Positions 35,840 to 45,400 of a stretch of DNA of 64,000 nt are shown piece by piece. The stretch lies in NCBI RefSeq assembly GCF_900128505.1, contig NZ_LT669940.1, forward strand, positions 62,001 through 126,000, in the 5' to 3' direction. Source of the DNA: Parabacteroides timonensis (GTDB lineage: Bacteria > Bacteroidota > Bacteroidia > Bacteroidales > Tannerellaceae). The translations under genes were made by a program, and so were the position numbers. Position 1 is the stretch's first letter. Each line of letters starts with the position of its first letter. The notes under the pieces are model-generated. The model searched no databases. It was not told the origin of the DNA and saw only the letters and a program-made list of their open reading frames with translations.

Positions 35840-38662
35840 ATGAGAATACAGAAAAATCATACATTTTGTTTCAGCCGCTTTCTTCTGTTCCTTCTGGCAA
35901 CATCTTTCCTGATGCTGACAGGTTGTAAGGATGACGAAAATCAAACACCTGTGCCCGGAGGGGAAGACTACGGGCAGGAGCGACGTATTGAACTGGCTGC
36001 CGATCTTAGCAGTCAAATTCCCACGGGTGAAATAAGTTTCCGCCTTATCTACAACAGGGATACTCCATTGGCTGTTAAAGCCATCCATTCGGTCGAGAAC
36101 GGAAAATCCGTCTTCTATCTCGACTCTCAGCTCCGTGTTGGCCGCTATATTCTGGCTTCCATTATTCATAAGACGAGCGAGGAAATCTTCAGCGAAGCTA
36201 ATGTAGGCTGTGCTCTTGATGTTTCCACCCGCGCCAATGCCGTTTCGCCTTCCACTTTCGATAAACTGGCAGGCTATTTCGGTACCGGAACGGCTGACGA
36301 CCCTTACCGCATCGCCTCATCGACAGGTTTCGACGTCATGCGCAAGCTAATCGAAGACGGCAATAACTCGTTCGAAGGCAAATACTTCCTGCAAACCGCC
36401 GATATCAATATGGTCGGCTCCTACAATAAAGGCTTCCGTCCCATCGCCCACCAACAGGCTTTTCCATTCAAAGGCTGTTATGACGGGGGAGGACATACTA
36501 TTTCCTATTGTGCCATCCGTACCCTCGACTCGAAAGAACAGAAGGTCGGGAGCGAGGTACACGCTTCGGGACTGTTCGGCTATGCCTGTGGTGCTACCTT
36601 CCGCAACGTCACGATGGTAGACCCTGTCTCGATCGGAGCCAACTCGACAGGTAGCCTGGTCGGTGCCGTACTGGGAACCTCGGGAGAAGTAGAAACTCCG
36701 ACCTATCTCGATAATTGCCGCGTACGGAAAACGTCTTCTTCTGCTAGCGAAATATACGGTATCAGTTTCGTCGGTGGCCTGGTCGGTGGTGTGGATGCGC
36801 AGGCTGTATTGGTCATGCACCGCTGTGTGAACGAAAACCTGCCGGTAGGCAACCGTTCCGACGGCTCGTTTGTCGGTGGCCTGGTGGGCGGAGGAACTAT
36901 CAATGCCACCGCCATTATGGACAGTTGCGTGAACCAGTCGTCGGTCGTTGCAGCCGGCAGTCGTTGTACAGGTGGACTGATCGGCGGTATCGAAACCGCC
37001 AACATCACCAACTGCCTGAATAAAGGTAACGTCAGCGCCACCCATCGGTCGGCTCTCGGAACCGGAGGCATTGTCGGCGGTCTGGGTACATCCACCCTGG
37101 CAGTCGTGCAGAACGAAGGCCGCATAAACGGTTACGAAGGAACAGGCGGAATCGTAGGCAGTACCGTAATCAGCAAAGACGACGGCAGCTACAACGACCT
37201 TATCATCACCTCCGCCCACAATTACGGAGCCATTCTCGGAACCGACAACTCCGGTGGTATCGCCGGAGAAGCCCAGGCGATGATGACCGATTGCTACAAC
37301 GAAGGCTCGGTCGAGGCAACAGGCGATTTTGCAGGTGGCTTGGCTGGGTATACGCCTACGGTCGTTATTAACAACAGTTACAACAACGGTGCGGTTGATG
37401 CCAACAAATTTGCCGGTGGATTACTGGCCCGTGCCGCCTATTACATTGTGACCAACAGCTCGAATCTCGGTCCCGTAACCGCCTCCCACGGAATGGCGGC
37501 AGGTATCCTGACACTGGGTGGTACGACCGGCATGATTAACTTCTGTACCAATTATGCCTCCGTGAGAGGTGCCGTGTACGTGGCAGGGATCATTGCCCAT
37601 TCCGGCGAAACCAAATCGTTTACCAAACGCGACTTTGCTTCCATCGTTGTTTCCACCGGAAAGGGAACTTTCAAGCTGATGAAGGCGCTGCGAACCCCGC
37701 CTAAGAATGTATCCAGTCTGAAAGCCCTCTTCAAAGGCGGCAAAAAGGTCGTGAAGATCGCTTCTAATACCCTGGATCTGATCAGCGCCATCGCCACCCC
37801 ACCCCTGATGCAGGACATAAGTATGTGGGACGATCTGTATAACCGGAAACTCGATGTGCGTAACGAAGAAATGATAGCCGGCATGCACGCCAAAGTCGCC
37901 GCTGCGCTACCTACTACCAGAGGACCTTTGGCAGGTTCGGAGGTACTCCCCGGACTGGTCTACGAAAACTCGAAAGCCTTCTCCAGGAGTCTGGAAGGCG
38001 AGGGCGACGACCTGTATGGCGATGCCGTGCACAGCCGCCTGGCGGATATCAGCGAACAGGTTGCCAAAATGGAACAGAATCGTGAAATCGCGATTGCTGC
38101 CGTCAACTGCGTCCTGGCGGTGGCAGGCGCAATCTTTACAGGCGGGGCGGCTACGGCAGCCATCGTCGTCTGTTCAACAGCCGTCACGACCGTCGGTATC
38201 CTAACCGACCGTATGGATAATTGTATCGAAATATCTCAATGCTGTAACTTCGGAGACATCAACGCCGGAGAAAACGGCTATGGTATCATCGCCTTCCAGG
38301 GCGACCACCTCCGGCTTCACAACTGTTTCTCTGCCGGTGCAGCCTCCGGTTATGGTGTGGCGGACACGGCTCTCGACGGCTTGGACGATGTTAAACCGCG
38401 TCGTATCATTTCGATCGGGACAATGAATCAGTATCCTTTCAAAAGCGGTGCTGCCGTAGCAAACCAGGGGCTTTTCTTCCTGGTAGACAACAAAGGTTCC
38501 CACGGATCGCGGATCGGATACTGTTTCGCCGACGACCTGGCCCGTAAGTCGACTTACACGGATACCGAAAGTCCTTTCGACTTCGATAATACCAGGGCAT
38601 GGAGTTTCCAAAGCCCCATCGTGCCGCTACCGTACAATAATTTGTATTACAGTTTCAGGTAA
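35840..38662 (+). CDS. GLUG-repeat lipoprotein with an embedded hydrophobic segment
   Basis: A 940-residue lipoprotein; the signal peptide ends MLTGCKDD (Cys about 30). After a unique N-terminal domain the GLUG repeats run from about 150 to 590 (FVGGLVGGVDAQ, GTGGIVGGLGTS, FAGGLAGYTP). Residues about 594-790 interrupt them with a helical-looking region that includes a long hydrophobic, small-residue-rich stretch near 749-790 (AVAGAIFTGGAATAA). GLUG-like sequence resumes to the end (CCNFGDINAGENGYGIIAF). The coding sequence looks more GC-rich than that of its upstream paralogue. Likely surface-exposed and cotranscribed with the preceding gene. The role of the inserted region is unknown. Confidence 0.8.
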   Translation: MRIQKNHTFCFSRFLLFLLATSFLMLTGCKDDENQTPVPGGEDYGQERRIELAADLSSQIPTGEISFRLIYNRDTPLAVKAIHSVENGKSVFYLDSQLRVGRYILASIIHKTSEEIFSEANVGCALDVSTRANAVSPSTFDKLAGYFGTGTADDPYRIASSTGFDVMRKLIEDGNNSFEGKYFLQTADINMVGSYNKGFRPIAHQQAFPFKGCYDGGGHTISYCAIRTLDSKEQKVGSEVHASGLFGYACGATFRNVTMVDPVSIGANSTGSLVGAVLGTSGEVETPTYLDNCRVRKTSSSASEIYGISFVGGLVGGVDAQAVLVMHRCVNENLPVGNRSDGSFVGGLVGGGTINATAIMDSCVNQSSVVAAGSRCTGGLIGGIETANITNCLNKGNVSATHRSALGTGGIVGGLGTSTLAVVQNEGRINGYEGTGGIVGSTVISKDDGSYNDLIITSAHNYGAILGTDNSGGIAGEAQAMMTDCYNEGSVEATGDFAGGLAGYTPTVVINNSYNNGAVDANKFAGGLLARAAYYIVTNSSNLGPVTASHGMAAGILTLGGTTGMINFCTNYASVRGAVYVAGIIAHSGETKSFTKRDFASIVVSTGKGTFKLMKALRTPPKNVSSLKALFKGGKKVVKIASNTLDLISAIATPPLMQDISMWDDLYNRKLDVRNEEMIAGMHAKVAAALPTTRGPLAGSEVLPGLVYENSKAFSRSLEGEGDDLYGDAVHSRLADISEQVAKMEQNREIAIAAVNCVLAVAGAIFTGGAATAAIVVCSTAVTTVGILTDRMDNCIEISQCCNFGDINAGENGYGIIAFQGDHLRLHNCFSAGAASGYGVADTALDGLDDVKPRRIISIGTMNQYPFKSGAAVANQGLFFLVDNKGSHGSRIGYCFADDLARKSTYTDTESPFDFDNTRAWSFQSPIVPLPYNNLYYSFR

Positions 38663-38670
38663 AAAACTTC

Positions 38671-38722
38671 GTAGGGCTACAAAACCGTCACTGCAACCGT
38701 GGAAAATCCTTTGTAGCCCTAC
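38671..38722. repeat. REP-like inverted repeat
   Basis: GTAGGGCTACAAA (38671-38683) and TTTGTAGCCCTAC (38710-38722) are a perfect 13-bp inverted repeat with a 26-nt loop, directly after the GLUG gene. It may act as a terminator (no T-run) or be a dispersed palindromic element. Confidence 0.6.
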
Positions 38723-38821
38723 ACTATTCAGTTCGTCTTCAGATACCTGCGGGGCAACCATATCATCCGTAGTGTGTTTCTTAACATATCCCTTTCCGTG
38801 ACATACTGTCACTCAAATCAC

Positions 38822-38829
38822 TACCTTTG
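38822..38829 (+). promoter_or_regulatory. Probable -7 element of rocD
   Basis: TACCTTTG matches TANNTTTG, 57 bp before the rocD ATG. The -33 box is not clear. Confidence 0.45.
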
Positions 38830-38886
38830 GGACAATGGCTGTATGAAACGCTTACAGTCTGACAAAACAATTAAATCTGAAATAGT

Positions 38887-40098
38887 ATGAGACCGGAAGA
38901 TTACATCACCCGTGAGGGGAAGTTTGGTGCACACAACTATCATCCCCTGCCTGTCGTTCTCAAGAAAGGAGAAGGCGTATTTGTGTGGGACGTGGAAGGC
39001 AAACGTTATTTTGATTTCCTGTCCGGTTATTCCGCCCTGAGCCAGGGGCATTGCCATCCTAAAATCATCCAGGCACTGACGGATCAGGCACAGAAGCTGA
39101 CACTGGTATCGCGCGCTTTCCATTCGGACGTATTGGGCGAGTATATGGAGTTTGCCTGTAAGTTCTTCGGCTATGATAAATTACTACCTATGAATACCGG
39201 TGCCGAAGCGGTAGAGACAGCCTTGAAACTGGCACGCCGCTGGGGATATCGTATCAAAGGCATTGCACCGGAAAAGGCGAAGATCATCGTATGCAGCGAG
39301 AACTTCCACGGACGTACCATCACGATTATCTCCATGAGCACGGATCCCAGTTCGTATGCCGACTTCGGGCCTTATACACCCGGTTTTATCAAAGTACAAT
39401 ATAATAATGTAGGAGCGTTGGAAGAAGCCTTGAAAGACCCCGACGTGGTCGGCTTCCTGTTGGAACCGATTCAGGGGGAAGCAGGCGTAGTTGTCCCCGA
39501 CGAAGGGTATCTCCGCACTTGTTACGACTTATGCCATGCCCATCATGTGCTGTTCATTGCCGACGAGATACAGACCGGCATCGGGCGTACCGGTAAACTG
39601 CTTGCCTGCGATTATGAGCATATTCATCCCGATATACTGATCCTGGGGAAAGCCCTCTCCGGTGGTGTCACTCCTGTTTCCGCCGTACTGGCGAGCGACG
39701 AGATCATGTTGACGATTGCTCCGGGCGAACATGGTTCCACGTATGGAGGAAACCCGTTGGCTGCCGCTGTCGGAATAGCTGCCCTTGAAGTGGTGCGCGA
39801 CGAACATCTTTCGGAGAATGCTTACGAGATGGGTGAATTGTTCCGCAGTGAAATGCAGAAGATAGATAATCCGATGATTAAGCAGGTACGCGGAAAAGGC
39901 TTACTGAATGCCGTCGTTACCGAACCTCGCGGCGGAAAGGTGGCGTGGGATATCTGTCTGGCACTGAAAGAAAACGGTTTGATAGCTAAACCGACACACG
40001 ATCACATCATTCGTTTCACACCGCCGCTGGTCATTACCCGCGAACAGATGATGGAAGCGATCGGTATAATAAAGGAAACGTTGTCCCGATTTTTGTAG
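38887..40098 (+). CDS. rocD: Ornithine--oxo-acid aminotransferase
   Basis: A 403-residue class-III PLP-dependent aminotransferase. It converts ornithine and 2-oxoglutarate to glutamate semialdehyde and glutamate. Visible features: KRYFDFLSGYSALSQGHCHP near the N-terminus, MNTGAEAVETALKLARRWGY for cofactor binding, FADEIQTGIGRTG (in the form FIADEIQTGIGRTGKLL) and the PLP lysine K255 in ILGKALSGGVTPVSAV. The length is normal. The arginase gene follows after 50 bp, so together they turn arginine into glutamate semialdehyde, feeding proline or glutamate. The stop codon lies inside a palindrome. Confidence 0.95.
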   Translation: MRPEDYITREGKFGAHNYHPLPVVLKKGEGVFVWDVEGKRYFDFLSGYSALSQGHCHPKIIQALTDQAQKLTLVSRAFHSDVLGEYMEFACKFFGYDKLLPMNTGAEAVETALKLARRWGYRIKGIAPEKAKIIVCSENFHGRTITIISMSTDPSSYADFGPYTPGFIKVQYNNVGALEEALKDPDVVGFLLEPIQGEAGVVVPDEGYLRTCYDLCHAHHVLFIADEIQTGIGRTGKLLACDYEHIHPDILILGKALSGGVTPVSAVLASDEIMLTIAPGEHGSTYGGNPLAAAVGIAALEVVRDEHLSENAYEMGELFRSEMQKIDNPMIKQVRGKGLLNAVVTEPRGGKVAWDICLALKENGLIAKPTHDHIIRFTPPLVITREQMMEAIGIIKETLSRFL

Positions 40099-40122
40099 GG
40101 GCGGTTCGCGAACCGCCCCCAC
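40095..40122. repeat. REP-like GC-rich palindrome between rocD and rocF
   Basis: A perfect 22-bp palindrome (40098-40119, core GGTTCGCGAACC flanked by GGGGC and GCCCC) with partly matching flanks. Its first base is the last base of the rocD stop codon. It can form a strong hairpin in the rocDF transcript. Confidence 0.75.
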
Positions 40123-40148
40123 CTGACACATTAACACATTATTGTAAT

Positions 40149-41045
40149 ATGAAAATAAACGTAATAGGAGTTCCTTTGAATCTGGGTTGCGACCGTGAAG
40201 GCGTGGAGCGTGCCCCGAATCATCTGCGCGAACGGGGATTGATGAAGGTGATCCGGAAGAACGGCCATCGTGCCTTCGACCTGGGGAATCTGTATGTCCC
40301 TCCCGTTTCGGAAACGGATAAATTTGCCCGTGGCAAGAGCATGAAGTATCTGGACGCCATCGTCGAGGTGAATAATAATCTGGCGGAGCTGGTGTATGAC
40401 ACCTTGCGCGGCGGGGCATTCCCGCTTGTTATCGGCGGCGATCATTCACTTGGGCTGGGAAGTGCTTCCGGTGTAGGGAAATGTTTCGACGATTTCGGGA
40501 TCATCTGGCTGGATGCGCATGGCGATCTCAACACGAATGAAACCTCTCCCAGCGGGAATATCCACGGAATGCCCTTGAGTGCCCTGATGGGGATGGGAAG
40601 CGAAGAACTTGTCAATATCTATGCCCCCGGCAATAAGGTGAATCCGCAGAATGTCTTCCTCGTGGGAACCCGCAGCCTGGACGAAGGCGAACAGGCTCTC
40701 ATCGAACGGGAACGTCTGAGTGTTTACACCATGGATACGATCCATCTGAAAGGAATCGATTTTGTAGCCGAAGATATTAAGCGGAAGCTGAAGGAAAGGA
40801 AAATACGTAATGTCCATTTCAGTATCGATGTGGACAGTATCGATCCGCGGTTTGCTCCGGGTACAGGAACACGGGTCAGCGAAGGGCTTATACCCGATGA
40901 ATTTAAGGATTTTGTCAATCATATCCTTTTAACAAATCTTGTGAAGTCGTTGGATTTGGTGGAACTCAATCCCGACTTGGATACGAACGACCTGACAACC
41001 AATCTCTGCCTCGATATTATCGATTATATAACAGCAAGGATTTAA
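40149..41045 (+). CDS. rocF: Arginase
   Basis: A 298-residue ureohydrolase-fold enzyme that splits arginine into ornithine and urea using a binuclear manganese centre. All metal ligands are visible: H99 in IGGDHSLG, D122, H124 and D126 in WLDAHGDLNT, and D227 and D229 in SIDVDSIDP. The RVSEGL block near 250 is typical of true arginases rather than agmatinases. It forms an operon with rocD and ends with a terminator. The urea product has no urease gene in this window. Confidence 0.95.
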   Translation: MKINVIGVPLNLGCDREGVERAPNHLRERGLMKVIRKNGHRAFDLGNLYVPPVSETDKFARGKSMKYLDAIVEVNNNLAELVYDTLRGGAFPLVIGGDHSLGLGSASGVGKCFDDFGIIWLDAHGDLNTNETSPSGNIHGMPLSALMGMGSEELVNIYAPGNKVNPQNVFLVGTRSLDEGEQALIERERLSVYTMDTIHLKGIDFVAEDIKRKLKERKIRNVHFSIDVDSIDPRFAPGTGTRVSEGLIPDEFKDFVNHILLTNLVKSLDLVELNPDLDTNDLTTNLCLDIIDYITARI

Positions 41046-41069
41046 TAAAATATTGATATCAATTTATGG

Positions 41070-41109
41070 GACTGTCTAACAACAACAAGTTAGATAGTCT
41101 CTTTTTTTG
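41070..41109 (+). terminator. Terminator of the rocDF operon
   Basis: GACTGTCTAAC (41070-41080) pairs with GTTAGATAGTC (41089-41099) with one mismatch and an 8-nt loop, followed by a run of seven T (41102-41108). Confidence 0.85.
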
Positions 41110-41332
41110 TCAAATCACCTTGGATAGTCTAAATTGTAAGAAGTGGGATATCCTAAAAAGGACTTAGTCCGGTTAGAACTAAGTTAATAATGTTGACAAA
41201 GGTAGTAAAAGCATTGATATATAGACACAGTAAGCGTAAAAATCAAGCGTTCTTTCATTATTTTAGGTTCAGAATGACCTTTATTGATCTATTTAGAGTG
41301 ACCGATTTGGTACTTTAGTTATAGTGACGGGA

Positions 41333-41436
41333 GTAACCTTTCCCCTCTTGAGAGGGGGCAGGGGGTGTGTTATAGTTCCGCCTTATAACTAGCTTTAACA
41401 CACCCCCTACCCCCTCTCAAGAGGGGAAAAGGTTAC
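41333..41436. repeat. Long near-perfect inverted repeat
   Basis: Arms 41333-41372 and 41396-41436 match over about 40 bp with one substitution and one extra base; the loop is 23 nt. Each arm contains CCCCTCTTGAGAGGGG, itself nearly palindromic, and a G-rich GGGGGCAGGGGG-type block. It looks like a dispersed palindromic element, or a strong structured element in RNA or DNA. Confidence 0.8.
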
Positions 41437-41557
41437 CTTCAAACTCTAAAAAACAAGACGATAAGCCGAAAAAACACCAGATTTCCAATAGACGAAGTGA
41501 TTTATTCAGATTGCCAGCCCCATAGTTCTAACCGAACTCAATAAATTTAATAGGCTT

Positions 41558-42334
41558 ATGGCATCAAATGAACCTAAAAAACGTAGCATAACGGGCAACC
41601 TCGTTGCTAACATGCTGACAGAACGTGAAGATGACTTCACTTTCAATGTAACTTATGTAGCTAGCCGTTCGATCGAAGACCTTTGCAAAATCGCGGCAAA
41701 CGGGAAAAGCAAATTCTCGGCATCGGAATTATTAAGTGCTTACAACGATTTAAAGGCTGTAGCCAAGGAAGAATTATACTCAGCTTCTACCGTTGAATTC
41801 GGGCTGACCAACAACTCGCTGGGAGTAGACGGTTCCTTTATCGGCCCGAAAGCCAAATTCGATCCGGCAAAGAACAATGTGACCCTTCGCAGCACCCCGA
41901 TCGTAGAGATTAAGAAAGACCTGAAAGACATCAGCGTGATCGTTGGTGAAGTAGTAGAAGGCCTCCCGACTATCACCAAAGTAACCGATGTATTTACTGG
42001 CGAAGTAAACGCCAAACTCACTCCGGGCAATACCCTCAACGGCGAAGGCAAACGTATAAAGATCGTAGGAGCCGAAGGCAGTTCGGTCGGTTTCTTCTTT
42101 GTCAAAGCAGAAGGTGAAACAGAAACTGCCGTTCCGATGACATCCGTTTCACGCAACGATCCGTCTTATTTCTCCTTTATCATTCCGGCATTGGCCGACG
42201 GCAAGTACTACCTGGAAGTCGCCACCCAGTATGGCGGCAATACCAAACAATTACTCAAAGAGATTCGCCGTAACCGTTTCCCCTACCTATTGACAGTAGG
42301 TACAGACGACGATGACCGGCCAGTCATCGAATAA
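41558..42334 (+). CDS. HU-like DNA-binding-domain protein with DUF4469-type C-terminal domain
   Basis: A 258-residue protein without a signal peptide. Residues about 1-125 resemble the HU-fold domain found at the start of many Bacteroidetes proteins (ITGNLVANMLTEREDDFTFNV, then SIEDLCKIAANGKSKFSASELLSAYNDLKAVAKEEL). Residues about 130-245 look like an immunoglobulin-type DUF4469 domain (LTPGNTLNGEGKRIKIVG, YFSFIIPALADGKYYLEV). It probably binds DNA, but the function of this class is not established. The dyad array begins 10 bp after the stop, and the large surface-protein gene lies beyond it. Confidence 0.8.
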   Translation: MASNEPKKRSITGNLVANMLTEREDDFTFNVTYVASRSIEDLCKIAANGKSKFSASELLSAYNDLKAVAKEELYSASTVEFGLTNNSLGVDGSFIGPKAKFDPAKNNVTLRSTPIVEIKKDLKDISVIVGEVVEGLPTITKVTDVFTGEVNAKLTPGNTLNGEGKRIKIVGAEGSSVGFFFVKAEGETETAVPMTSVSRNDPSYFSFIIPALADGKYYLEVATQYGGNTKQLLKEIRRNRFPYLLTVGTDDDDRPVIE

Positions 42335-42343
42335 GACATTATT

Positions 42344-42450
42344 ATACGATCATCGTATGCGCTCCTATACGACAACCGTATGCGCCCGTATACGATGACC
42401 GTATCCTCCCACATACGACGATCGTATACGGGAACATACGACCGTCGTAT
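42344..42450. repeat. Five 15-bp dyads at exact 23-bp period
   Basis: Units start at 42344, 42367, 42390, 42413 and 42436. Each fits ATACGANNNYCGTAT; the outer five bases of both half-sites (ATACG and CGTAT) are identical in all five, while the centre and the 8-nt spacers vary. The array fills the gap between the DUF4469 gene and the surface-protein gene. It could bind a protein cooperatively on one DNA face (about two turns per unit) or form a row of small RNA hairpins. It is not CRISPR: spacers are far too short. Confidence 0.9.
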
Positions 42451-42486
42451 ATAAAAGAACCAATTAATCAATCAAATAAAAAGACA

Positions 42487-45400
42487 ATGAAGTATTATTT
42501 ACAAAAGAGAATTTTCCGGCTGCTATTGGCAGCCGTTATAGTCTGCCTCCTTCCCTTAGCGGCATGGGGGCAAGGGGTACAACCTTCCGGAGGCGGTGCC
42601 AGCGTGAGTGATCCCTACCAGATCAGCTCCAGGGCACATTTGGAATGGATAGCGGAGCAGGTAGCAGGAAGTAACGATTTCGATGGCAAGTACTTCAAAC
42701 TACAAAACGAGATCTACCTGAGCGACAGTCCCTGGACACCGATCGGAAAACCCTACCACAACTCTTTTTGCGGCACTTTCGATGGCGACGGATATAAGAT
42801 AACCGGACTCTATATCCCGGCGACAAGTCCTGTAGTGTATGGATACTTGGGACTGTTCGGAAACATCGGTGCAAACGGGCATATCAAGAATCTGGGCGTA
42901 GAAATAGCTCCGGGCGGCATAGAACTGTATCCCGTCGATTATACATGCGAAGCTGCCGACCTGTTAGCCGGTGGAATAGCCGCATACACAAATGATTGCA
43001 CGATTGAGGACTGTTATGTTACCGGCGGCGGGTTCTATTGCAACAAAGACTCGGAAGGATATTCCATCATTATGGGCGGTATAGTAGGAGAAGCCAATGG
43101 GTCTACAACAATCAAAAACTGTTACGCCACGATAGACCTGACATTTGAATGCGAAAACTTTAAATACTACCAAGCAAATAATCGGAGCGGACTGTCGGGA
43201 ATAGCGAAGGGAGGAACTATCACGAATTGTTATTATTCCGGGAAATTGAGGGCGCATGTTGGTACCAATACAAATTATAACTGGAGCGTGGGCGGCATAT
43301 CTTCCGATGGAGCTACAATCAACAACTGTTTGGTTCTAAGTCCGGATATATCGGCTATTGTTGATAATGGAACGGGAACTGTAAGAGCCTACACAATTTC
43401 CTCGAACCCAACTGGTAGTTCAAATTATGTCTCACAATACACCACTTTAAACGGAACAGAACCCATCTACGACGATGGAGCAAACGGCACGAAATGGACG
43501 GATATCGGGGATGGCGACGCACCGCTTTCTGCTTGGATAGGAACCAGCAATTGGGTTGCAAATACTTATGATAAATACATGACAGTCCTGAAGATGACCG
43601 ATGGAAATACATTCAAAGAAGACCCATCTAACGTTTTCAAAGAAGTAATCCCCATCAAGACTGCTGCCGAATTAGCAGCGATTAGCGCTAATGCAACATC
43701 TTTGGCCAAAGATTACCGATTGGCAAACGACATCGACTTGACCGAGTATATCACCAACAACGGAGGCAGCTGGAAATCAATCGGTAATAACACGACGCCT
43801 TTCAAGGGTACCTTTAACGGGGATGGCTACCGGATCACCGGACTGACCATTCCGGAAGGATCAAGTAATACAGGAGACGAGGGCGGCTTGTTCGGGAAGA
43901 TTGGTACATATAACTCCCCTGATTATATAAAACCCGAAATAGTTATAAAAAACCTGGGAGTAGTAATAGCCGAAAGCGGCATACATATAAATCATAATAT
44001 ACAACGGGGAGGTGGTATTGCATCTTCTATTTACAGTAGCAAAATACAAAACTGTTACGTAACCGGAGGATCTGTTATTGCTGTTGGTAATCCCAATTCT
44101 CGAGGAACGCTTAGCATTGGAGGAATAGCCGGACAAATTTACGCAACTATTGAGCATTGCTATTCTACTATTGACCTAAAAGCAGATTGGGATAATCCAA
44201 GGGATGGCAATCCCGGTGAGGATTTATATGTCGGTGGTATTGTCGGTGAAGCAAGCAACGGAATTATAAAGAACTGTTTTGCAACCGGAACGATATCAGT
44301 CTCTCTCAGTAATGTTTCGGATGTAGGGTTCAACTCTTATGCAGGGGGGATAGCTGCATTTAATACAGGCCATAGTTGTACAATAGAGAATTGTCTGTCG
44401 GTAAATAGTGGTGGACTTTCAATCGAAACAGCTATACCTGCATCAGCTTCTATCAACAATATAATTGGCATTAAAGGCACTGGAAACTTTACAGGAAACT
44501 ATACCCTGTCAGATATTCCGAAGACAGCAGGCGTTACAAGTGACCAAGGGGATGCCGGAACGGATTGGGACGGTGTTGTAGCCTATCCCGCAGGTATCTT
44601 CGATAACGGGGAATGGCAAAAACCTGTCACAAGCATTTCTGCAAGTACATTCCCTAAACTCTGTTATGCCGGTACAACCCGGCTTATGCCCAACCAGCCG
44701 GATGTGAGACATCCGTACAGGGTCAATGTCAGTTCGGTCAGCAACGGTACGCTTACTACCAATCGTCAGCCCTGGGGGAAAGTGGGCGAGACTATTACCA
44801 TCACAACCACCCCTGACGGAGACTACGTGACGAACGGCTCCCCGACAGTAACCGGTACAAGTGGGACTATTGCGGTATCAGGCTCCGGTAACAGCTATAC
44901 GTTTACCATGCCTGCTGAAAACGTTACGGTATCCGCTACATTCATCAAAGTCTATACGATAACCGTCGATGGTTCCATCGCAAATGGAAGTATCGAGGTG
45001 AAGAAACCCGATGGGACTCTTCTAAGCTCGGGTGCTAATGCTGATATAGCAAATGGTACTGTACTTAGCATCACAGCCACCCCGGACGGAGGCTACCGCC
45101 TGAAACAATTGACTGTGGACGGAAGCCCGATCACGGGAAGTACCCATACCGTTATGGCCGATGCCACCCTCTCCGCCGAGTTCGAGCTGACACCGGTTAC
45201 ACCTCCTGTCGATCCCGATCCAACGCCTCCTGCCCCAACGGTTTACTATACGGTAACCCTCCCATCCGTAGAAGGTGCCGCCACCGATCCTGTAGCCGGA
45301 GAGTACGAAGTAGAGGCCTGGGGTAATTTCCGTTTCTATCTCACTTTGGATAAGGAATACGATCAGTCGGAGCCTGTCATTACGACCGACCGTGGCGAAA

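Larger units (their letters stand above)
41046..41557. other. Intergenic stretch with a long palindrome
   Basis: Contains the rocF terminator (41070-41109) and the 104-nt palindromic element (41333-41436). No plausible coding frame was seen. No clear TANNTTTG box was found before the gene at 41558. Confidence 0.6.

Noticed and set aside
34291..38611. Long minus-strand frames opposite the GLUG genes
   Set aside because: Repetitive GC-biased codons on the coding strand create open antisense frames; no real protein features.
42344..42450. CRISPR array
   Set aside because: Repeat 15 bp and spacers 8 bp are far too short, and no cas gene is in the window.
42283..42471. Minus-strand frame across the dyad array
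   Set aside because: Its sequence simply reflects the 23-bp repeat; it overlaps the end of a real gene and has no family match.
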